Source: Chthonomonas sp. UBA2387 (GTDB taxonomy: Bacteria > Armatimonadota > Fimbriimonadia > Fimbriimonadales > Fimbriimonadaceae). From it: a stretch of 64,000 nt of DNA. Numbering within the stretch: position 1 is the first letter of the stretch; each line of letters opens with the position of its first letter. The stretch lies in contig DDSP01000033.1 of the NCBI GenBank assembly GCA_002343445.1, positions 86,556 through 150,555 on the forward strand, read 5' to 3'. The position numbers and the translations under genes were made by a program. Below are positions 27,922 through 36,684 of the stretch, in pieces. Under the pieces are notes generated by a model. That model ran no database searches. It worked only from the letters and a program-made list of their open reading frames with translations, and was not told where the DNA came from.

Positions 27922-30366
27922 ATGCTTGCTGTCGTCGCGTTCGTTTGCCTTGCGGGAGCCGTTCAGGACGCGCAGGTCAGGGTGCCCTCCATTTCCGAAA
28001 AGACCGTCGGCCTCGAACGGCGCAGCGGCCTGTTCCCAACCTATCTGGACACCCGAAAGGGCCAGGTCTACGTCCGCTTCCCTGCTCCGGCGGCTCGAGG
28101 CAAGTGCGCCGAGTTCCTTTACGTGGATTCGCTGCGGCAGGGCCTGGGGTCCAACGATGTCGGCCTCGATCGCGGCCGGTTGGGCGAGACGCATGTCGTG
28201 GACGTGCGTCGCCTAGGCTCCCGCATCCTCTTCGAAGCGCAGAACCTGGGCTATCGCGCCAGCTCGGCCAACCCGGATGAGGGCATCGCCGTGCGCGAGT
28301 CGTTCGCCTCGTCGGTGCTGTGGGCGGGACCCGTCGCCGCCGAAGACCCCGACGGCGCCGTCCTTGTAGACCTCACGCCCTTCCTCGTGCGCGACGCCCA
28401 TGGAGTTGCCGGAGTCTTGCGGAACGCCAACCAAGGCGCCTACCGCCTCGATGCCTCGCGCAGCGCGCTCGACCCCGAGGCGTGCCTCGCATTCCCCGAC
28501 AACCTGGAGTTCGAGGCCGTCCTGACGTTCGCGACCGATGGAAACCCGGGCCGATTCGTGTCGTCCACCACCCCCGAACCCGCATCGGTCACGCTCGTCC
28601 AACACCACTCGATGATCCGGCTCCCGGGCTTTGGCTACACGCCCCGCACCGATGATCCGAGGATGGGCATGTTCAGCGTGTCGTTCTTCGACTACTCGAC
28701 GCCGATCGACCAGCCCGTCCAGAAACGTTGGGTGGCGCGGCACCGATTGGAGAAGACCGACCCCTCGGCGCCCGTTTCGCCGGTCAAGAAGCCGATCGTG
28801 TACTACTTGGATCGGGGCGCTCCCGAGCCGATCCGAAACGCCCTGTTGGAAGGAGCGCGATGGTGGGCCGAGGCATTTCAAGAAGCGGGCTTCCAAGACG
28901 CCTACCGCGTCGAACTCCTACCCGAGGGCGCCCACCCCCTCGATGTTCGCTACAACGTGATCCAGTGGGTTCATCGCAGCACGCGGGGTTGGTCGTTTGG
29001 CTCGTCGGTCGTAGACCCTCGAACGGGCGAGATCCTCAAGGGCCACGTCACGCTCGGTTCCTTGCGCGTTCGGCAAGACCGGCTGCTCTTCGAGGGCCTA
29101 CTCGGGGCCGAGCGATCGGGTTCGGGCGAGTTCGACGACCCTGTGCGGCTCTCCCTAGAGCGGCTGAAGCAACTTTCGGCCCACGAGGTCGGCCACACGC
29201 TCGGCTTCGCGCACAACTTCGCGGCCAGTTCCTACGGTCGGGCGTCGGTCATGGACTACCCCGCGCCCTTGGTCACCGTGGCCGATGACGGAACGCTCGA
29301 CATCGCGAGAAGCTACGCCACGGGCATCGGGGCCTGGGACAAACTGGCCGTCAAGTGGGCCTACGGACAGCCGGCGCCGGGCACCGACGAAAGAGACTTC
29401 CTGGCCGGTGTGGTGGCCGATGGCATTCGGGGCGGCATGCCCTACCTCGGCGACCGAGACGGCAGATCGGCGGGCTCGGCGCACCCGATGGCCTCGGTCT
29501 GGGACAATGGGGCCGACCCCGTGGCCTCGCTTCAAGAGGCCGTTCGAGTGCGAAGGGTTGCCCTGCTCCGCTTCGGCGAACGCAACCTGCGGGCAGGGAC
29601 GCCGCTCGGCCTGCTGGAAGAGACGCTCGTCCCCGTGTATCTGTGGCACCGGTATCAGGTGGATGCGGCGGCCAAGCTGATCGGCGGCGTGAACTATGCG
29701 TACGCGGTCAAAGGCGACGGCCAAGTGCCCACCCAACCCGTCCCGAACGACCAACAGTCTCGCGCGATCGAGGCGCTGCTGGCGTGCTTGGAACCGGACT
29801 TCCTCGACCTGCCCGATTCCGTCACACGCTTGCTCTCGCCCGCCCCGTCGGGCTATGGCAACGCAAGAGAGATGTTCCCCCGGGACACGGGTCTGGTGTT
29901 CGACCCGTTGGCGGCGGCGGGCTCGGCGGCCGACATCGTGCTGGCGGCGCTCCTTCACCCCGAACGCTCGGCCCGGCTGGTCGAACAGCACCGCAAAGAC
30001 CGCAACGCGCCTTCGCTCGACGGATTGCTGAGCAGGCTTGCGGACCAACAGTTCGGCACGGTCTCCAACGAGATTCGGCGGCGGGTCCACCAGGGAGTCG
30101 TGGATCGGATCAAGCTGCTGGTTTTGGAAGGCAGCCCTGCCGTGCGGTCGGCTGCGGAAAACGCCTTGGTGCGATTGCAGGAGCGGCTCGCCTCCGTTCG
30201 GGTGAACCCGTCCGACCCGGCGGAACAGGCGCACGCGCGGCGATTGGCGAACGAGATCAAGCGGTTCCTAGAAAAGCCGACCGCTGAAGGAATGCGCCCA
30301 GTATTGCCCAGCGTGCCGCCGGGCGCTCCGATTGGTGCAGGGGTCATGGGTTGCGGGTGCCACTAG
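27922..30366 (+). CDS. Secreted zinc metalloprotease (metzincin, DUF4953/DUF5117-like)
   Basis: Protein of 814 residues with a short uncharged signal (MLAVVAFVCLAGAVQ). The zinc site is HEVGHTLGFAHNFAAS, the HExxHxxGxxH of metzincins, followed by SVMDYPAP containing the Met-turn. N-terminal stretches such as GLFPTYLDTRKGQVYVRFP, WWAEAFQEAGFQDAYRVELLPEGAHPLDVRYNVIQWVHR match the large DUF5117-DUF4953 proteins found in Bacteroidota and Planctomycetota. The C-terminus is helical. Active site complete. Substrate unknown. Its end is convergent with the YtxH gene. Confidence 0.9.
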   Translation: MLAVVAFVCLAGAVQDAQVRVPSISEKTVGLERRSGLFPTYLDTRKGQVYVRFPAPAARGKCAEFLYVDSLRQGLGSNDVGLDRGRLGETHVVDVRRLGSRILFEAQNLGYRASSANPDEGIAVRESFASSVLWAGPVAAEDPDGAVLVDLTPFLVRDAHGVAGVLRNANQGAYRLDASRSALDPEACLAFPDNLEFEAVLTFATDGNPGRFVSSTTPEPASVTLVQHHSMIRLPGFGYTPRTDDPRMGMFSVSFFDYSTPIDQPVQKRWVARHRLEKTDPSAPVSPVKKPIVYYLDRGAPEPIRNALLEGARWWAEAFQEAGFQDAYRVELLPEGAHPLDVRYNVIQWVHRSTRGWSFGSSVVDPRTGEILKGHVTLGSLRVRQDRLLFEGLLGAERSGSGEFDDPVRLSLERLKQLSAHEVGHTLGFAHNFAASSYGRASVMDYPAPLVTVADDGTLDIARSYATGIGAWDKLAVKWAYGQPAPGTDERDFLAGVVADGIRGGMPYLGDRDGRSAGSAHPMASVWDNGADPVASLQEAVRVRRVALLRFGERNLRAGTPLGLLEETLVPVYLWHRYQVDAAAKLIGGVNYAYAVKGDGQVPTQPVPNDQQSRAIEALLACLEPDFLDLPDSVTRLLSPAPSGYGNAREMFPRDTGLVFDPLAAAGSAADIVLAALLHPERSARLVEQHRKDRNAPSLDGLLSRLADQQFGTVSNEIRRRVHQGVVDRIKLLVLEGSPAVRSAAENALVRLQERLASVRVNPSDPAEQAHARRLANEIKRFLEKPTAEGMRPVLPSVPPGAPIGAGVMGCGCH

Positions 30367-30381
30367 ACGCCCCCGCAACCC
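30348..30381. terminator. Two-way terminator between convergent genes
   Basis: GGGTTGCGGG (30348-30357) pairs with CCCGCAACCC (30372-30381); two further pairs form inside after one mismatch. It spans the stop of the metalloprotease gene and precedes the end of the YtxH gene. Confidence 0.65.
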
Positions 30382-30390
30382 GAACAACGA

Positions 30391-30633
30391 TCACGCGCCG
30401 ATGGCGTCGGCGGCCTCTTCGAGCGCTTCCTTGCCTTTGGCCTTGTGCTCGGCGATCCAGCCCTCGGTCTTGGCCTTGAGTTCCTTGAACTTGCCAGCCA
30501 ATTCGTCGCGCGTGTCTGAGCCCGCCTTCGGGGCAAAGAGCATGCCTGCGGCAACGCCGATCAGGGCGCCAAGGCCCACACCGGCAAGCAGGTACAGCAT
30601 CGCGTTCTTCTCTTCGTGGTTGTTGTCGCTCAT
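30391..30633 (-). CDS. YtxH-like small membrane protein
   Basis: Protein of 80 residues. ATG 30633 is chosen because GGAGGT lies ten bases upstream; a GTG at 30645 would overlap that ribosome site. The N-terminal part is a glycine-rich membrane span (LYLLAGVGLGALIGVAAGMLF) followed at once by APKAGSDTRDELAGKFKELKAKTE, the classic YtxH layout of a glycine-zipper span then a charged helix. YtxH proteins are general-stress proteins of unknown mechanism. Confidence 0.85.
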   Translation of the reverse strand: MSDNNHEEKNAMLYLLAGVGLGALIGVAAGMLFAPKAGSDTRDELAGKFKELKAKTEGWIAEHKAKGKEALEEAADAIGA

Positions 30634-30743
30634 GGTAGATGTCACCTCCGAGATTCGATTTCATTTTACATGGTTGTGTTCCTCGGCTGGCTCAAGGGTC
30701 CCGGTTCCGAACCTGCGCGTGCCGATTTGTTGCCGGGCCATGC

Positions 30744-30749
30744 TATGAT
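30744..30749 (+). promoter_or_regulatory. -10 hexamer nine bases before a start codon
   Basis: TATGAT is followed nine bases later by ATG 30759, with no ribosome-binding sequence between. It would give a leader of only a few bases. Confidence 0.45.
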
Positions 30750-30758
30750 GAAACCACC

Positions 30759-31337
30759 ATGCTGTCTCTCATCGCATCCCTCGCTCTCGCCGGCACGTTC
30801 GCCCAAGACGCCAAGCCCATCGTCTGCGCCGTCATGCACTCCGCCGCCAACGAGTCGGTCGCCAAAGTCGACTTCGCTGGAGCACGCTTCTCGTTCTGCT
30901 GTGGCGGTTGCGACAGCCAGTTCAAGTCTTCGCCCGCCAAGTTCCTCGCCAAGGACGCCCTGAAGGGAGACACGATCGGCGAGTTCCTCTTCGACCCCGC
31001 CACGGGACTCCCCATTACTGCCAAGAAGGCCAAGGCCTGGGCCGACCATGGCGGCATCCGTTACTACTTCGCCAACGCGGCGGGCAAGACGGCATTTGCG
31101 TCTCAAGCCGAAGCACTCGCCAAGGTGACCAAAGAGTCGCTCGTGTGCCCGATCTCCGGCGAGACCATCAAGGACTACGCTTCGGCGGCCGGTTACGCTG
31201 ACGTCGACGGCGTGCGCTACTACACGTGTTGCGCCAACTGCCTGGGCGCGCTCCGCAAAGACGCCAAGGGCGCGCTCGCCAAGTCGAAGGCGGTGATCAC
31301 CGCGCCCAAAGCGATGGCGGCCCCGAAAGTCGGCTGA
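30759..31337 (+). CDS. Exported double YHS/TRASH-type metal-binding protein
   Basis: Protein of 192 residues with a short signal (MLSLIASLALAGTFAQ). It holds two Cys-rich modules: C-AVMHSA...FSFCCGGCDSQFKSSPAKFL in the first half and C-PISGETI...YYTCCANCLGALRKDA in the second. Each has one Cys followed about 27 residues later by a CC-x-x-C knuckle, the pattern of YHS/TRASH domains that bind heavy-metal ions such as copper. The duplication and export suggest an extracytoplasmic metal carrier or sensor. No metal ATPase lies beside it. The longer in-frame start at 30639 is rejected because it would bury the signal. Confidence 0.7.
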   Translation: MLSLIASLALAGTFAQDAKPIVCAVMHSAANESVAKVDFAGARFSFCCGGCDSQFKSSPAKFLAKDALKGDTIGEFLFDPATGLPITAKKAKAWADHGGIRYYFANAAGKTAFASQAEALAKVTKESLVCPISGETIKDYASAAGYADVDGVRYYTCCANCLGALRKDAKGALAKSKAVITAPKAMAAPKVG

Positions 31338-31343
31338 GTCCCT

Positions 31344-32126
31344 TCAGTCCGTCCGGGTGTAGGTGTGGACCGACTCGACCACCGACGGCATCGAGTAGAT
31401 CCCGAACCAACACGCCAGCAGCACCAGATAGCCGACCAACAGCACCGATAGGTTCACCACAGGCGACATGGTGCGCTTGAGCCGAAGGTGCAGATACACG
31501 AGATAGGCACCCCAAGTGAGCAACGCCCACGTCTCCTTGGGGTCCCAAGCCCAGTAGTGACCCCACGCCTGCTTGGCCCATACGGCGCCGAACATCAGAC
31601 CGCACGAAAGCAGCGGAAAGCCGACCACGACAAGCCGGTGCGCCAGGTCGGATTCCGATGGGGACGGGAGCGCCTTCGTCACACGCCAGCGAACCAAGGC
31701 GATCAAGGCGATCAGGCTGGCCAAGCTCAAAGCGGCATACGCCAGCATGTAGACCAGCACGTGCGGGACGAACCACGGGCTCTGCAAAGCGGGCATCAGC
31801 GTCCGGTCCATGGTCTCGGGCTGAGCCAGATTCATCGTCCCAAACAACGCTCCCATCCCGGCCGAAACCGCCGCCAGCGACCGAGCCTCGAACCTGCGGG
31901 CCAGCAGTCCGCCCACCAAGGGTGCCAACGTGGCGTACCACCAGCGGGTCTCTCCGAGCGTTCTTAGCGGCGGGCGGTGCAAGGTCGTCCACAGAACGGC
32001 CATATGGGTCAGGCTCAACGCGACGGCAATCGCAAGGGCCACCCAGCCCCACCTCTCGCGCCTGAGCAGGAACAACACGCACGCCAAGGCGTTCGCCCCG
32101 ACCACGATCGGCGCGAGCGGCATCAT
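31344..32126 (-). CDS. ccsA: Cytochrome c maturation protein CcsA (System II)
   Basis: Polytopic protein of 260 residues with about eight spans. It carries the Trp-rich haem-binding motif GHYWAWDPKETWALLTW and pairs with ResB/Ccs1 to move haem and ligate it to apocytochromes outside the membrane. ATG 32126 is chosen (AGGTGGGAAAG just upstream; a second ATG at 32123 is possible). It overlaps the resB stop. Last gene of the nrfHA-resB-ccsA operon, so it probably supplies haem attachment for NrfA and NrfH. Confidence 0.93.
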   Translation of the reverse strand: MMPLAPIVVGANALACVLFLLRRERWGWVALAIAVALSLTHMAVLWTTLHRPPLRTLGETRWWYATLAPLVGGLLARRFEARSLAAVSAGMGALFGTMNLAQPETMDRTLMPALQSPWFVPHVLVYMLAYAALSLASLIALIALVRWRVTKALPSPSESDLAHRLVVVGFPLLSCGLMFGAVWAKQAWGHYWAWDPKETWALLTWGAYLVYLHLRLKRTMSPVVNLSVLLVGYLVLLACWFGIYSMPSVVESVHTYTRTD

Positions 32127-33307
32127 CGGCTTTCCCACCTGGTGCCCAGCACCAGTTGGCCAATGACCCCCAAGAGCGTCAAGGCGATGCCGACATAGAC
32201 GATGGGCACGGCACGGTCCTCGACGACTTCAAGCACGCTCGTGAGCGATGCGGCACCCATCGTCTCGTCGTAGGAGAGTTGGTACAGCAGCAAGCCCGCC
32301 ACCGGCACGGGACGGTTGACTTCGATGGCGACCTGTTCCACCTGGTCCCCATGGCGGATGTCCACCGTCGAGCGGTAGCGCCGGGCATTCGGGGGCGGCA
32401 TCAGGATCGCGGTGGTGTCGTCGAGTTCCAATCCGGCCTGCGCCGACTCCAGCCCGCCGCACGAGACCCAGCCCTCCAGCGTCTGCTCCCCGCGGGTCGC
32501 GCGAATGCGAGCCGCAGGCGCCGCGGACTTCCACGGCATCGCTCGCCACTCGCCCTCCACGGCGACGGCTTTGGGCACGAACTCGAGCACCTCGAGAGAG
32601 ACGCCCTCGACCGTGGCACGCATTCCCTGCTCCACAAAGCCGCCAACAGGGGTCGCTTGCGCCGTCTTGGTTTCAGGGTCATACTTTGCCAAGACCAGCG
32701 TGGGCGGGAACGTCTCCAGCTGGAACTCCCTGAGCGTCGCCTCGAACGGCAGCATCTGGACGGAGCCATCCGCCGCCCTCGCCAGGTTGTTGGGCACCCC
32801 TTCCGTGAGCACCATCTGGCGTCGGTCGAGCAAAACGCTGCTCAAACCCCCGCCTGCCAGCACGACGAGCAAACCCGCATGGGAGGCCAGGTAGGTCGCG
32901 TTGCGCCACGTCAGCGGTCTTGCCCGTCGGGCGCAGGAGGCCGCCAGGTTGGTCGCCACCAACACCGCGCACAAGCCGAACGGCCAAGACTCCCAGACCG
33001 ACGCGACACCGAACCTCGAAAACGCATCCGTCGGCCAGATGGCCCCCGGCAACACCAGCACCAACGCAATGGTGGTCGAAGCGACGGCCAACGGCGCCCC
33101 GCCGAGGAACCTCGCCGACGCACTTTCCGGTTTGATGGCGCTCCAGAAAGCCGCACCCAGAGCGGGAGCCCACAGAAGCGAAAGGGAGACCAGCGACCGA
33201 GGCACGGGGCCGGTTGCGAGGTGGAGGCCCACGCCAGCCGCGAGAACGGCCAGCGCGAGCGTCCATGCGTGACGGTAGCTCAGGGTCTCACGAAGTTCGA
33301 CCCGCAC
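32123..33307 (-). CDS. resB: ResB-like cytochrome c maturation protein (System II)
   Basis: Membrane protein of 394 residues with spans near the N-terminus (TLALAVLAAGVGLHLATG), two more in the first 140 residues, a large extracytoplasmic region and a final span (VGIALTLLGVIGQLVLG). The arrangement and position beside ccsA identify ResB/Ccs1. GTG 33307 is used since GGAGG lies six bases upstream; GTG 33313 would touch that site. The gene overlaps nrfA by 20 bases and ccsA by 4 bases, so translation is coupled. Confidence 0.88.
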   Translation of the reverse strand: MRVELRETLSYRHAWTLALAVLAAGVGLHLATGPVPRSLVSLSLLWAPALGAAFWSAIKPESASARFLGGAPLAVASTTIALVLVLPGAIWPTDAFSRFGVASVWESWPFGLCAVLVATNLAASCARRARPLTWRNATYLASHAGLLVVLAGGGLSSVLLDRRQMVLTEGVPNNLARAADGSVQMLPFEATLREFQLETFPPTLVLAKYDPETKTAQATPVGGFVEQGMRATVEGVSLEVLEFVPKAVAVEGEWRAMPWKSAAPAARIRATRGEQTLEGWVSCGGLESAQAGLELDDTTAILMPPPNARRYRSTVDIRHGDQVEQVAIEVNRPVPVAGLLLYQLSYDETMGAASLTSVLEVVEDRAVPIVYVGIALTLLGVIGQLVLGTRWESR

Positions 33308-34751
33308 TCGCACCCTCCGGCGCCGGCGCGGGTGCAGGCGCGGCCGTGGTCGCAGCGGTCTTCGCCTTGGCCGACTCGACGAACAGCCCGATGAACTCCT
33401 GAGCCTTGGCCTTCGACCCGAGATCGGGCATGGCGAACGGACCAGCGCCGAAACGGGCCCGGATCACGGCCACCTCGATGCGGGCCATCTGGGCGTAGTT
33501 CGTGGCCTTGGCGAGCACGCGGGCGCACTCTTGCGGCGCGTGGAAGCCCATGCCGTTGTTCGCGGCGACGTAGTCCCAGAACATCTGCGCCTTGCTGATC
33601 TGCTTGCGCGGGCCGTCCAGTTCGGCGTCGGTCGCCCCGAGTTTCTTGGCGTCGCCGATCTCCAAATGGGCGCGCGTGATGGCGTCCTGAGCCGCTGCGA
33701 GCAGTTCCTTGTTCTTGTCCTGAATGGACTCGACCCGACCGATGACCTCCTTCTCGCTCCATTTGTGGCAAACGCCGCAGGCGTTCTGGATGTTGTAAAG
33801 GGGGCTGCGGATCTGGTGGTCGGTGAACTTGATGCCGCCCTCGGACCGGTACGGCATGTGGCAGTCAGCGCACGAAACTCCGCGGAACGCGTGGATTCCC
33901 TGCTGATACACCTCGTAGTCGGGGTGCTGCATCTTGATCATCTTCGCGCCGCTGACGGCGTGGGTCCAGTCCACGTGCTCGTTCTTCTCGTAGTACTTCT
34001 CGAAGTCCTCGGCCTTGAAGCCCTCGTCCCACGGGAACGTCAGGTACTTCTTGTCGCCCTTGAAGTAGTACTCCACGTGGCACTGCGCGCACACGAGCGA
34101 CCGCATCTCCTGGTGGGTGGCCTTGCTGATGTCCTTGCCCTGCCGGTCAAACGCTTCGACCAGCGCCGGACGGCTGATGCGCAGTTGCATCGTCTTGTTG
34201 TCGTGGCAGTCGGCGCAGCCGATCGGGTTCTTGATCTCCGGCTTGAACTCGGCGAACTTGCCCGAATAGAACTGCTCGATGCCCACCTTCTCCATCATGC
34301 GGGGCACGTCGGGGCTCTTGCACGTCCAGCACGTTCCCGGCGTCTTCTCGTCGATGCGCTTGGTGCCCGTCACATCGTCCACCGAGTGGTAGTGCCCTCG
34401 GGCCTGATTGAACTCCTTGGCGAACGGGTAGCCCGCCCACATCACCACGAGCCGAGGGTCCTCCTCCAGGTAGTCCCTGAAGCCCGAGCCGCCGTACTTG
34501 GAGTTCTCGTTGGTGTCCTTGGTGGACTCCCACGAGTTGTACTCCCGAGGAAAACTCTGGCCCCACTTGGCGTTGTCAGCCTCGAAGTCCGCGATGGGCT
34601 GCATGAACTGGAGCCTGGCCGGGACGGTCTCCGCGCGCCGCTCGGTGATGCTGCTCGCCAACATGCCGAGGGCAAACACGCCGATCCCGGCGACCAGGAA
34701 CAGCAGCCAGCCGGCGATGGGACGAGATTTGGAGTCGTTGGGTTTGCTCAT
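33288..34751 (-). CDS. nrfA: Ammonia-forming cytochrome c nitrite reductase
   Basis: Reduces nitrite to ammonium with six electrons outside the membrane. The 487-residue protein has one N-terminal anchor/signal (IAGWLLFLVAGIGVFALGML). Five haem sites are visible: the catalytic CWTCK with lysine as proximal ligand, then CADCH, CAQCH, CADCH and CGVCH. The CxxCK site is the NrfA hallmark. HMPY and the downstream His-rich region fit haem ligands and active site. ATGA overlap with nrfH shows co-translation. No denitrification genes are visible. Confidence 0.97.
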   Translation of the reverse strand: MSKPNDSKSRPIAGWLLFLVAGIGVFALGMLASSITERRAETVPARLQFMQPIADFEADNAKWGQSFPREYNSWESTKDTNENSKYGGSGFRDYLEEDPRLVVMWAGYPFAKEFNQARGHYHSVDDVTGTKRIDEKTPGTCWTCKSPDVPRMMEKVGIEQFYSGKFAEFKPEIKNPIGCADCHDNKTMQLRISRPALVEAFDRQGKDISKATHQEMRSLVCAQCHVEYYFKGDKKYLTFPWDEGFKAEDFEKYYEKNEHVDWTHAVSGAKMIKMQHPDYEVYQQGIHAFRGVSCADCHMPYRSEGGIKFTDHQIRSPLYNIQNACGVCHKWSEKEVIGRVESIQDKNKELLAAAQDAITRAHLEIGDAKKLGATDAELDGPRKQISKAQMFWDYVAANNGMGFHAPQECARVLAKATNYAQMARIEVAVIRARFGAGPFAMPDLGSKAKAQEFIGLFVESAKAKTAATTAAPAPAPAPEGASAGRTS

Positions 34752-35323
34752 GGTTGTTCTTGGTCTTTGGGTCGCATGAACTTGGGAGTCACGGGTTCCA
34801 AGGGTGGAACGGCGGCGTTGGGAGTCGAAGAGAGGCTGTGGACGCGCCCGTGCGGCACTTCGCGGTGGCAGTCCACGCAGGGCCGCTTCGAGCCCGAGTG
34901 AACTTCTTGAAACACGTCGCCGATCTGGCGCACGTGGCAGCGCACACAGTTCTCCTGAATAACGGCCTTACCCGGCGCGTGCGCCGCGATCACTTGAGGC
35001 TCCATGCGGAACGTGAACATGAAGGCGTGTCGCGCGCCGTCCTGCGCCTTGAAGTAGTACTTGCGGAAGACGTTGTCGTGAGGCACGTGGCAGTCGTTGC
35101 ACGTGGCGACGCGGGCATGGCTCGAGTGCTGCCACGTGGCGTACTGCGGGGTCATGATGTGGCAGTTGATGCACGCCTTCGGGTCGTCGGAGAGATAGCT
35201 GGTCGCGTTCGAAATGTTCGCCACGTAGGCGAACGAGCCAGCGAGCGCGCCGAACCCGCCAAAGCAGGCGAACCTCCAGCGGGGCGGGAGAAACCCCAGA
35301 CTCAAAAGACCCATCAACCTCAT
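34748..35323 (-). CDS. nrfH: NrfH-type tetrahaem quinol dehydrogenase
   Basis: Membrane-anchored cytochrome of 191 residues that oxidises menaquinol and feeds electrons to NrfA. One N-terminal span (FACFGGFGALAGSFAYVA) precedes four haem motifs: CINCH, CNDCH, CVRCH and CVDCH. The length and position immediately before nrfA fit the NapC/NirT family member NrfH. ATG 35323 is preceded by GAGGAAG two bases upstream. First gene of the operon. Confidence 0.95.
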   Translation of the reverse strand: MRLMGLLSLGFLPPRWRFACFGGFGALAGSFAYVANISNATSYLSDDPKACINCHIMTPQYATWQHSSHARVATCNDCHVPHDNVFRKYYFKAQDGARHAFMFTFRMEPQVIAAHAPGKAVIQENCVRCHVRQIGDVFQEVHSGSKRPCVDCHREVPHGRVHSLSSTPNAAVPPLEPVTPKFMRPKDQEQP

Positions 35324-35361
35324 CGCTTCCTCTACTTTCCCCGAGCCGCGCCGCAGAATCT

Positions 35362-35375
35362 ATGACGCCCGTCAT
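35362..35375. promoter_or_regulatory. CRP/FNR-type dyad upstream of nrfH
   Basis: ATGACGCCCGTCAT is a perfect dyad of layout TGAC-N4-GTCA, like the TTGAC-N4-GTCAA sites of FNR, DNR and NnrR regulators. Its centre is about 45 bases before the nrfH start. TAGATT at 35357-35362 on the minus strand abuts it and may be a -10, which would place the dyad inside the promoter. The regulator itself is not in this window. Confidence 0.5.
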
Positions 35376-35434
35376 GGACCCAGGACCGCCGCCCGTCGAA
35401 CAGGATTCGGCAATGCGATGGAATTTTCCTTCCG

Positions 35435-36631
35435 CTAGAGCGGTTTGATCCAAATGTTGCGGTAGCGGATCTTGTTGCCGTGGTCTTGGAGCCGGATCGG
35501 GCGGTTGCCCGCGCCCTCCTCGCGACCCGCCGTCGTTCCCTTGGGAATCTCGACCTCTCGGTGGATGAGCACGCCGTTGTGGTAGGCGTTTATCTTGGCG
35601 TTGGAGACCTTCTTATCCCCTTCCCAGCGGGGCGCGGTGAACTTGAGGTCGTACGCCTGCCACTGATACGCGGGGAACGCCATGGCGAAGTCGGGAGCTT
35701 TGACGCTGTAAATGCCCCCGCACTCGTTGTGGAGGGGGCCGCGAGGAGCCGAGTTGAGCACCTGGATCTCGTAGCTCTGGTGGAAGTAGACCCCGCTGTT
35801 CCCGTTGGCCTGCCCTTCCCCGCCGTTGTCGTCGGTCATGAACTCGACGTGCAACAGGCTGTCGCCGAACGACTCGCGCGTCGAGAGGTCGCCGTTGCCC
35901 GAGGCGATGGTCAGCCCCTCGCCGTCCCACGTCCATCGGCAATCGCGACCCGTGCCCTCGTGAACCCAGTTGGCCGTGTCGGCCTGAGTGCGCAACAGCC
36001 ACTTGCCACCCGCAGGAGGTTGCGCGCCCGGCACGCCCAAATCCTTGATGCGGATGTTGCGCCAGCGGACTTCGAGAGGCGTCTTCGAGTCGGTCGAATG
36101 CACCTGGAAACCGATGAAACCGTAGATGGCAAGGTCGTCGCGCAGGTCGGCGGCAGGCACCCCGTTGACCCACGTCTGGAGGCGGTCCCCGATGGCCGAC
36201 ACGCGGTAGCGGTTCCACTGGCCCGATTTGAACGCCTTGCCCGCCGCAGGGCGCTTGACCAGGTCGTCGAGCCAGCCGCGACGCTGCTCGTCGTAGATGC
36301 CTCCCGCTTTGCCCGAGGCGTTGTCGATCTCGACTTGATAGCCATGCACGGCCCCGTTGCGGTAGCCGCCGACGCTGTGGCTGCGGACCTGCACCCCCGA
36401 GTTCAGCGAGGGATGCACCTTCACTTCGAACTCGAGTTCGAAGTCGCCGTAGACTCCCGGCGGGCAAAGAAACGTGTTGGGCGTCCCGGGTGCGGTGCGG
36501 CCCACAAGCTCGCCGCCCTCGACGGTGTACGTGGCTGCGCCCCCACGTTTGACCCACCCCGCCACCGAGCCGGTGAAAAGCGGCTGAAAACCGTCCTGGG
36601 CCAAGGCGAACGCAAGCAACAGCGTGGTCAT
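35435..36631 (-). CDS. Secreted protein with two DUF1080 (3-keto-disaccharide hydrolase) domains
   Basis: Protein of 398 residues. ATG 36631 begins a short signal (MTTLLLAFALAQ); an upstream in-frame codon at 36652 would make it polar. The first DUF1080 domain (about 15-190) has FQPLFTGSVAGWV, YGDFELEFEVKVHPSLNSGVQVRS and HGYQVEIDN. The second (about 200-395) has LHVEFMTDDNGGEGQANGNSG followed by VYFHQSYEIQVLNS. DUF1080 proteins are LamG/concanavalin-like sandwiches that bind or cleave sugars, abundant in Planctomycetota. Substrate unknown. Confidence 0.85.
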   Translation of the reverse strand: MTTLLLAFALAQDGFQPLFTGSVAGWVKRGGAATYTVEGGELVGRTAPGTPNTFLCPPGVYGDFELEFEVKVHPSLNSGVQVRSHSVGGYRNGAVHGYQVEIDNASGKAGGIYDEQRRGWLDDLVKRPAAGKAFKSGQWNRYRVSAIGDRLQTWVNGVPAADLRDDLAIYGFIGFQVHSTDSKTPLEVRWRNIRIKDLGVPGAQPPAGGKWLLRTQADTANWVHEGTGRDCRWTWDGEGLTIASGNGDLSTRESFGDSLLHVEFMTDDNGGEGQANGNSGVYFHQSYEIQVLNSAPRGPLHNECGGIYSVKAPDFAMAFPAYQWQAYDLKFTAPRWEGDKKVSNAKINAYHNGVLIHREVEIPKGTTAGREEGAGNRPIRLQDHGNKIRYRNIWIKPL

Positions 36632-36684
36632 GGTTCTCAGTTCGCCAATCACGGCGCAGCATCCTGCTGGGGTTCAATGAAGAC

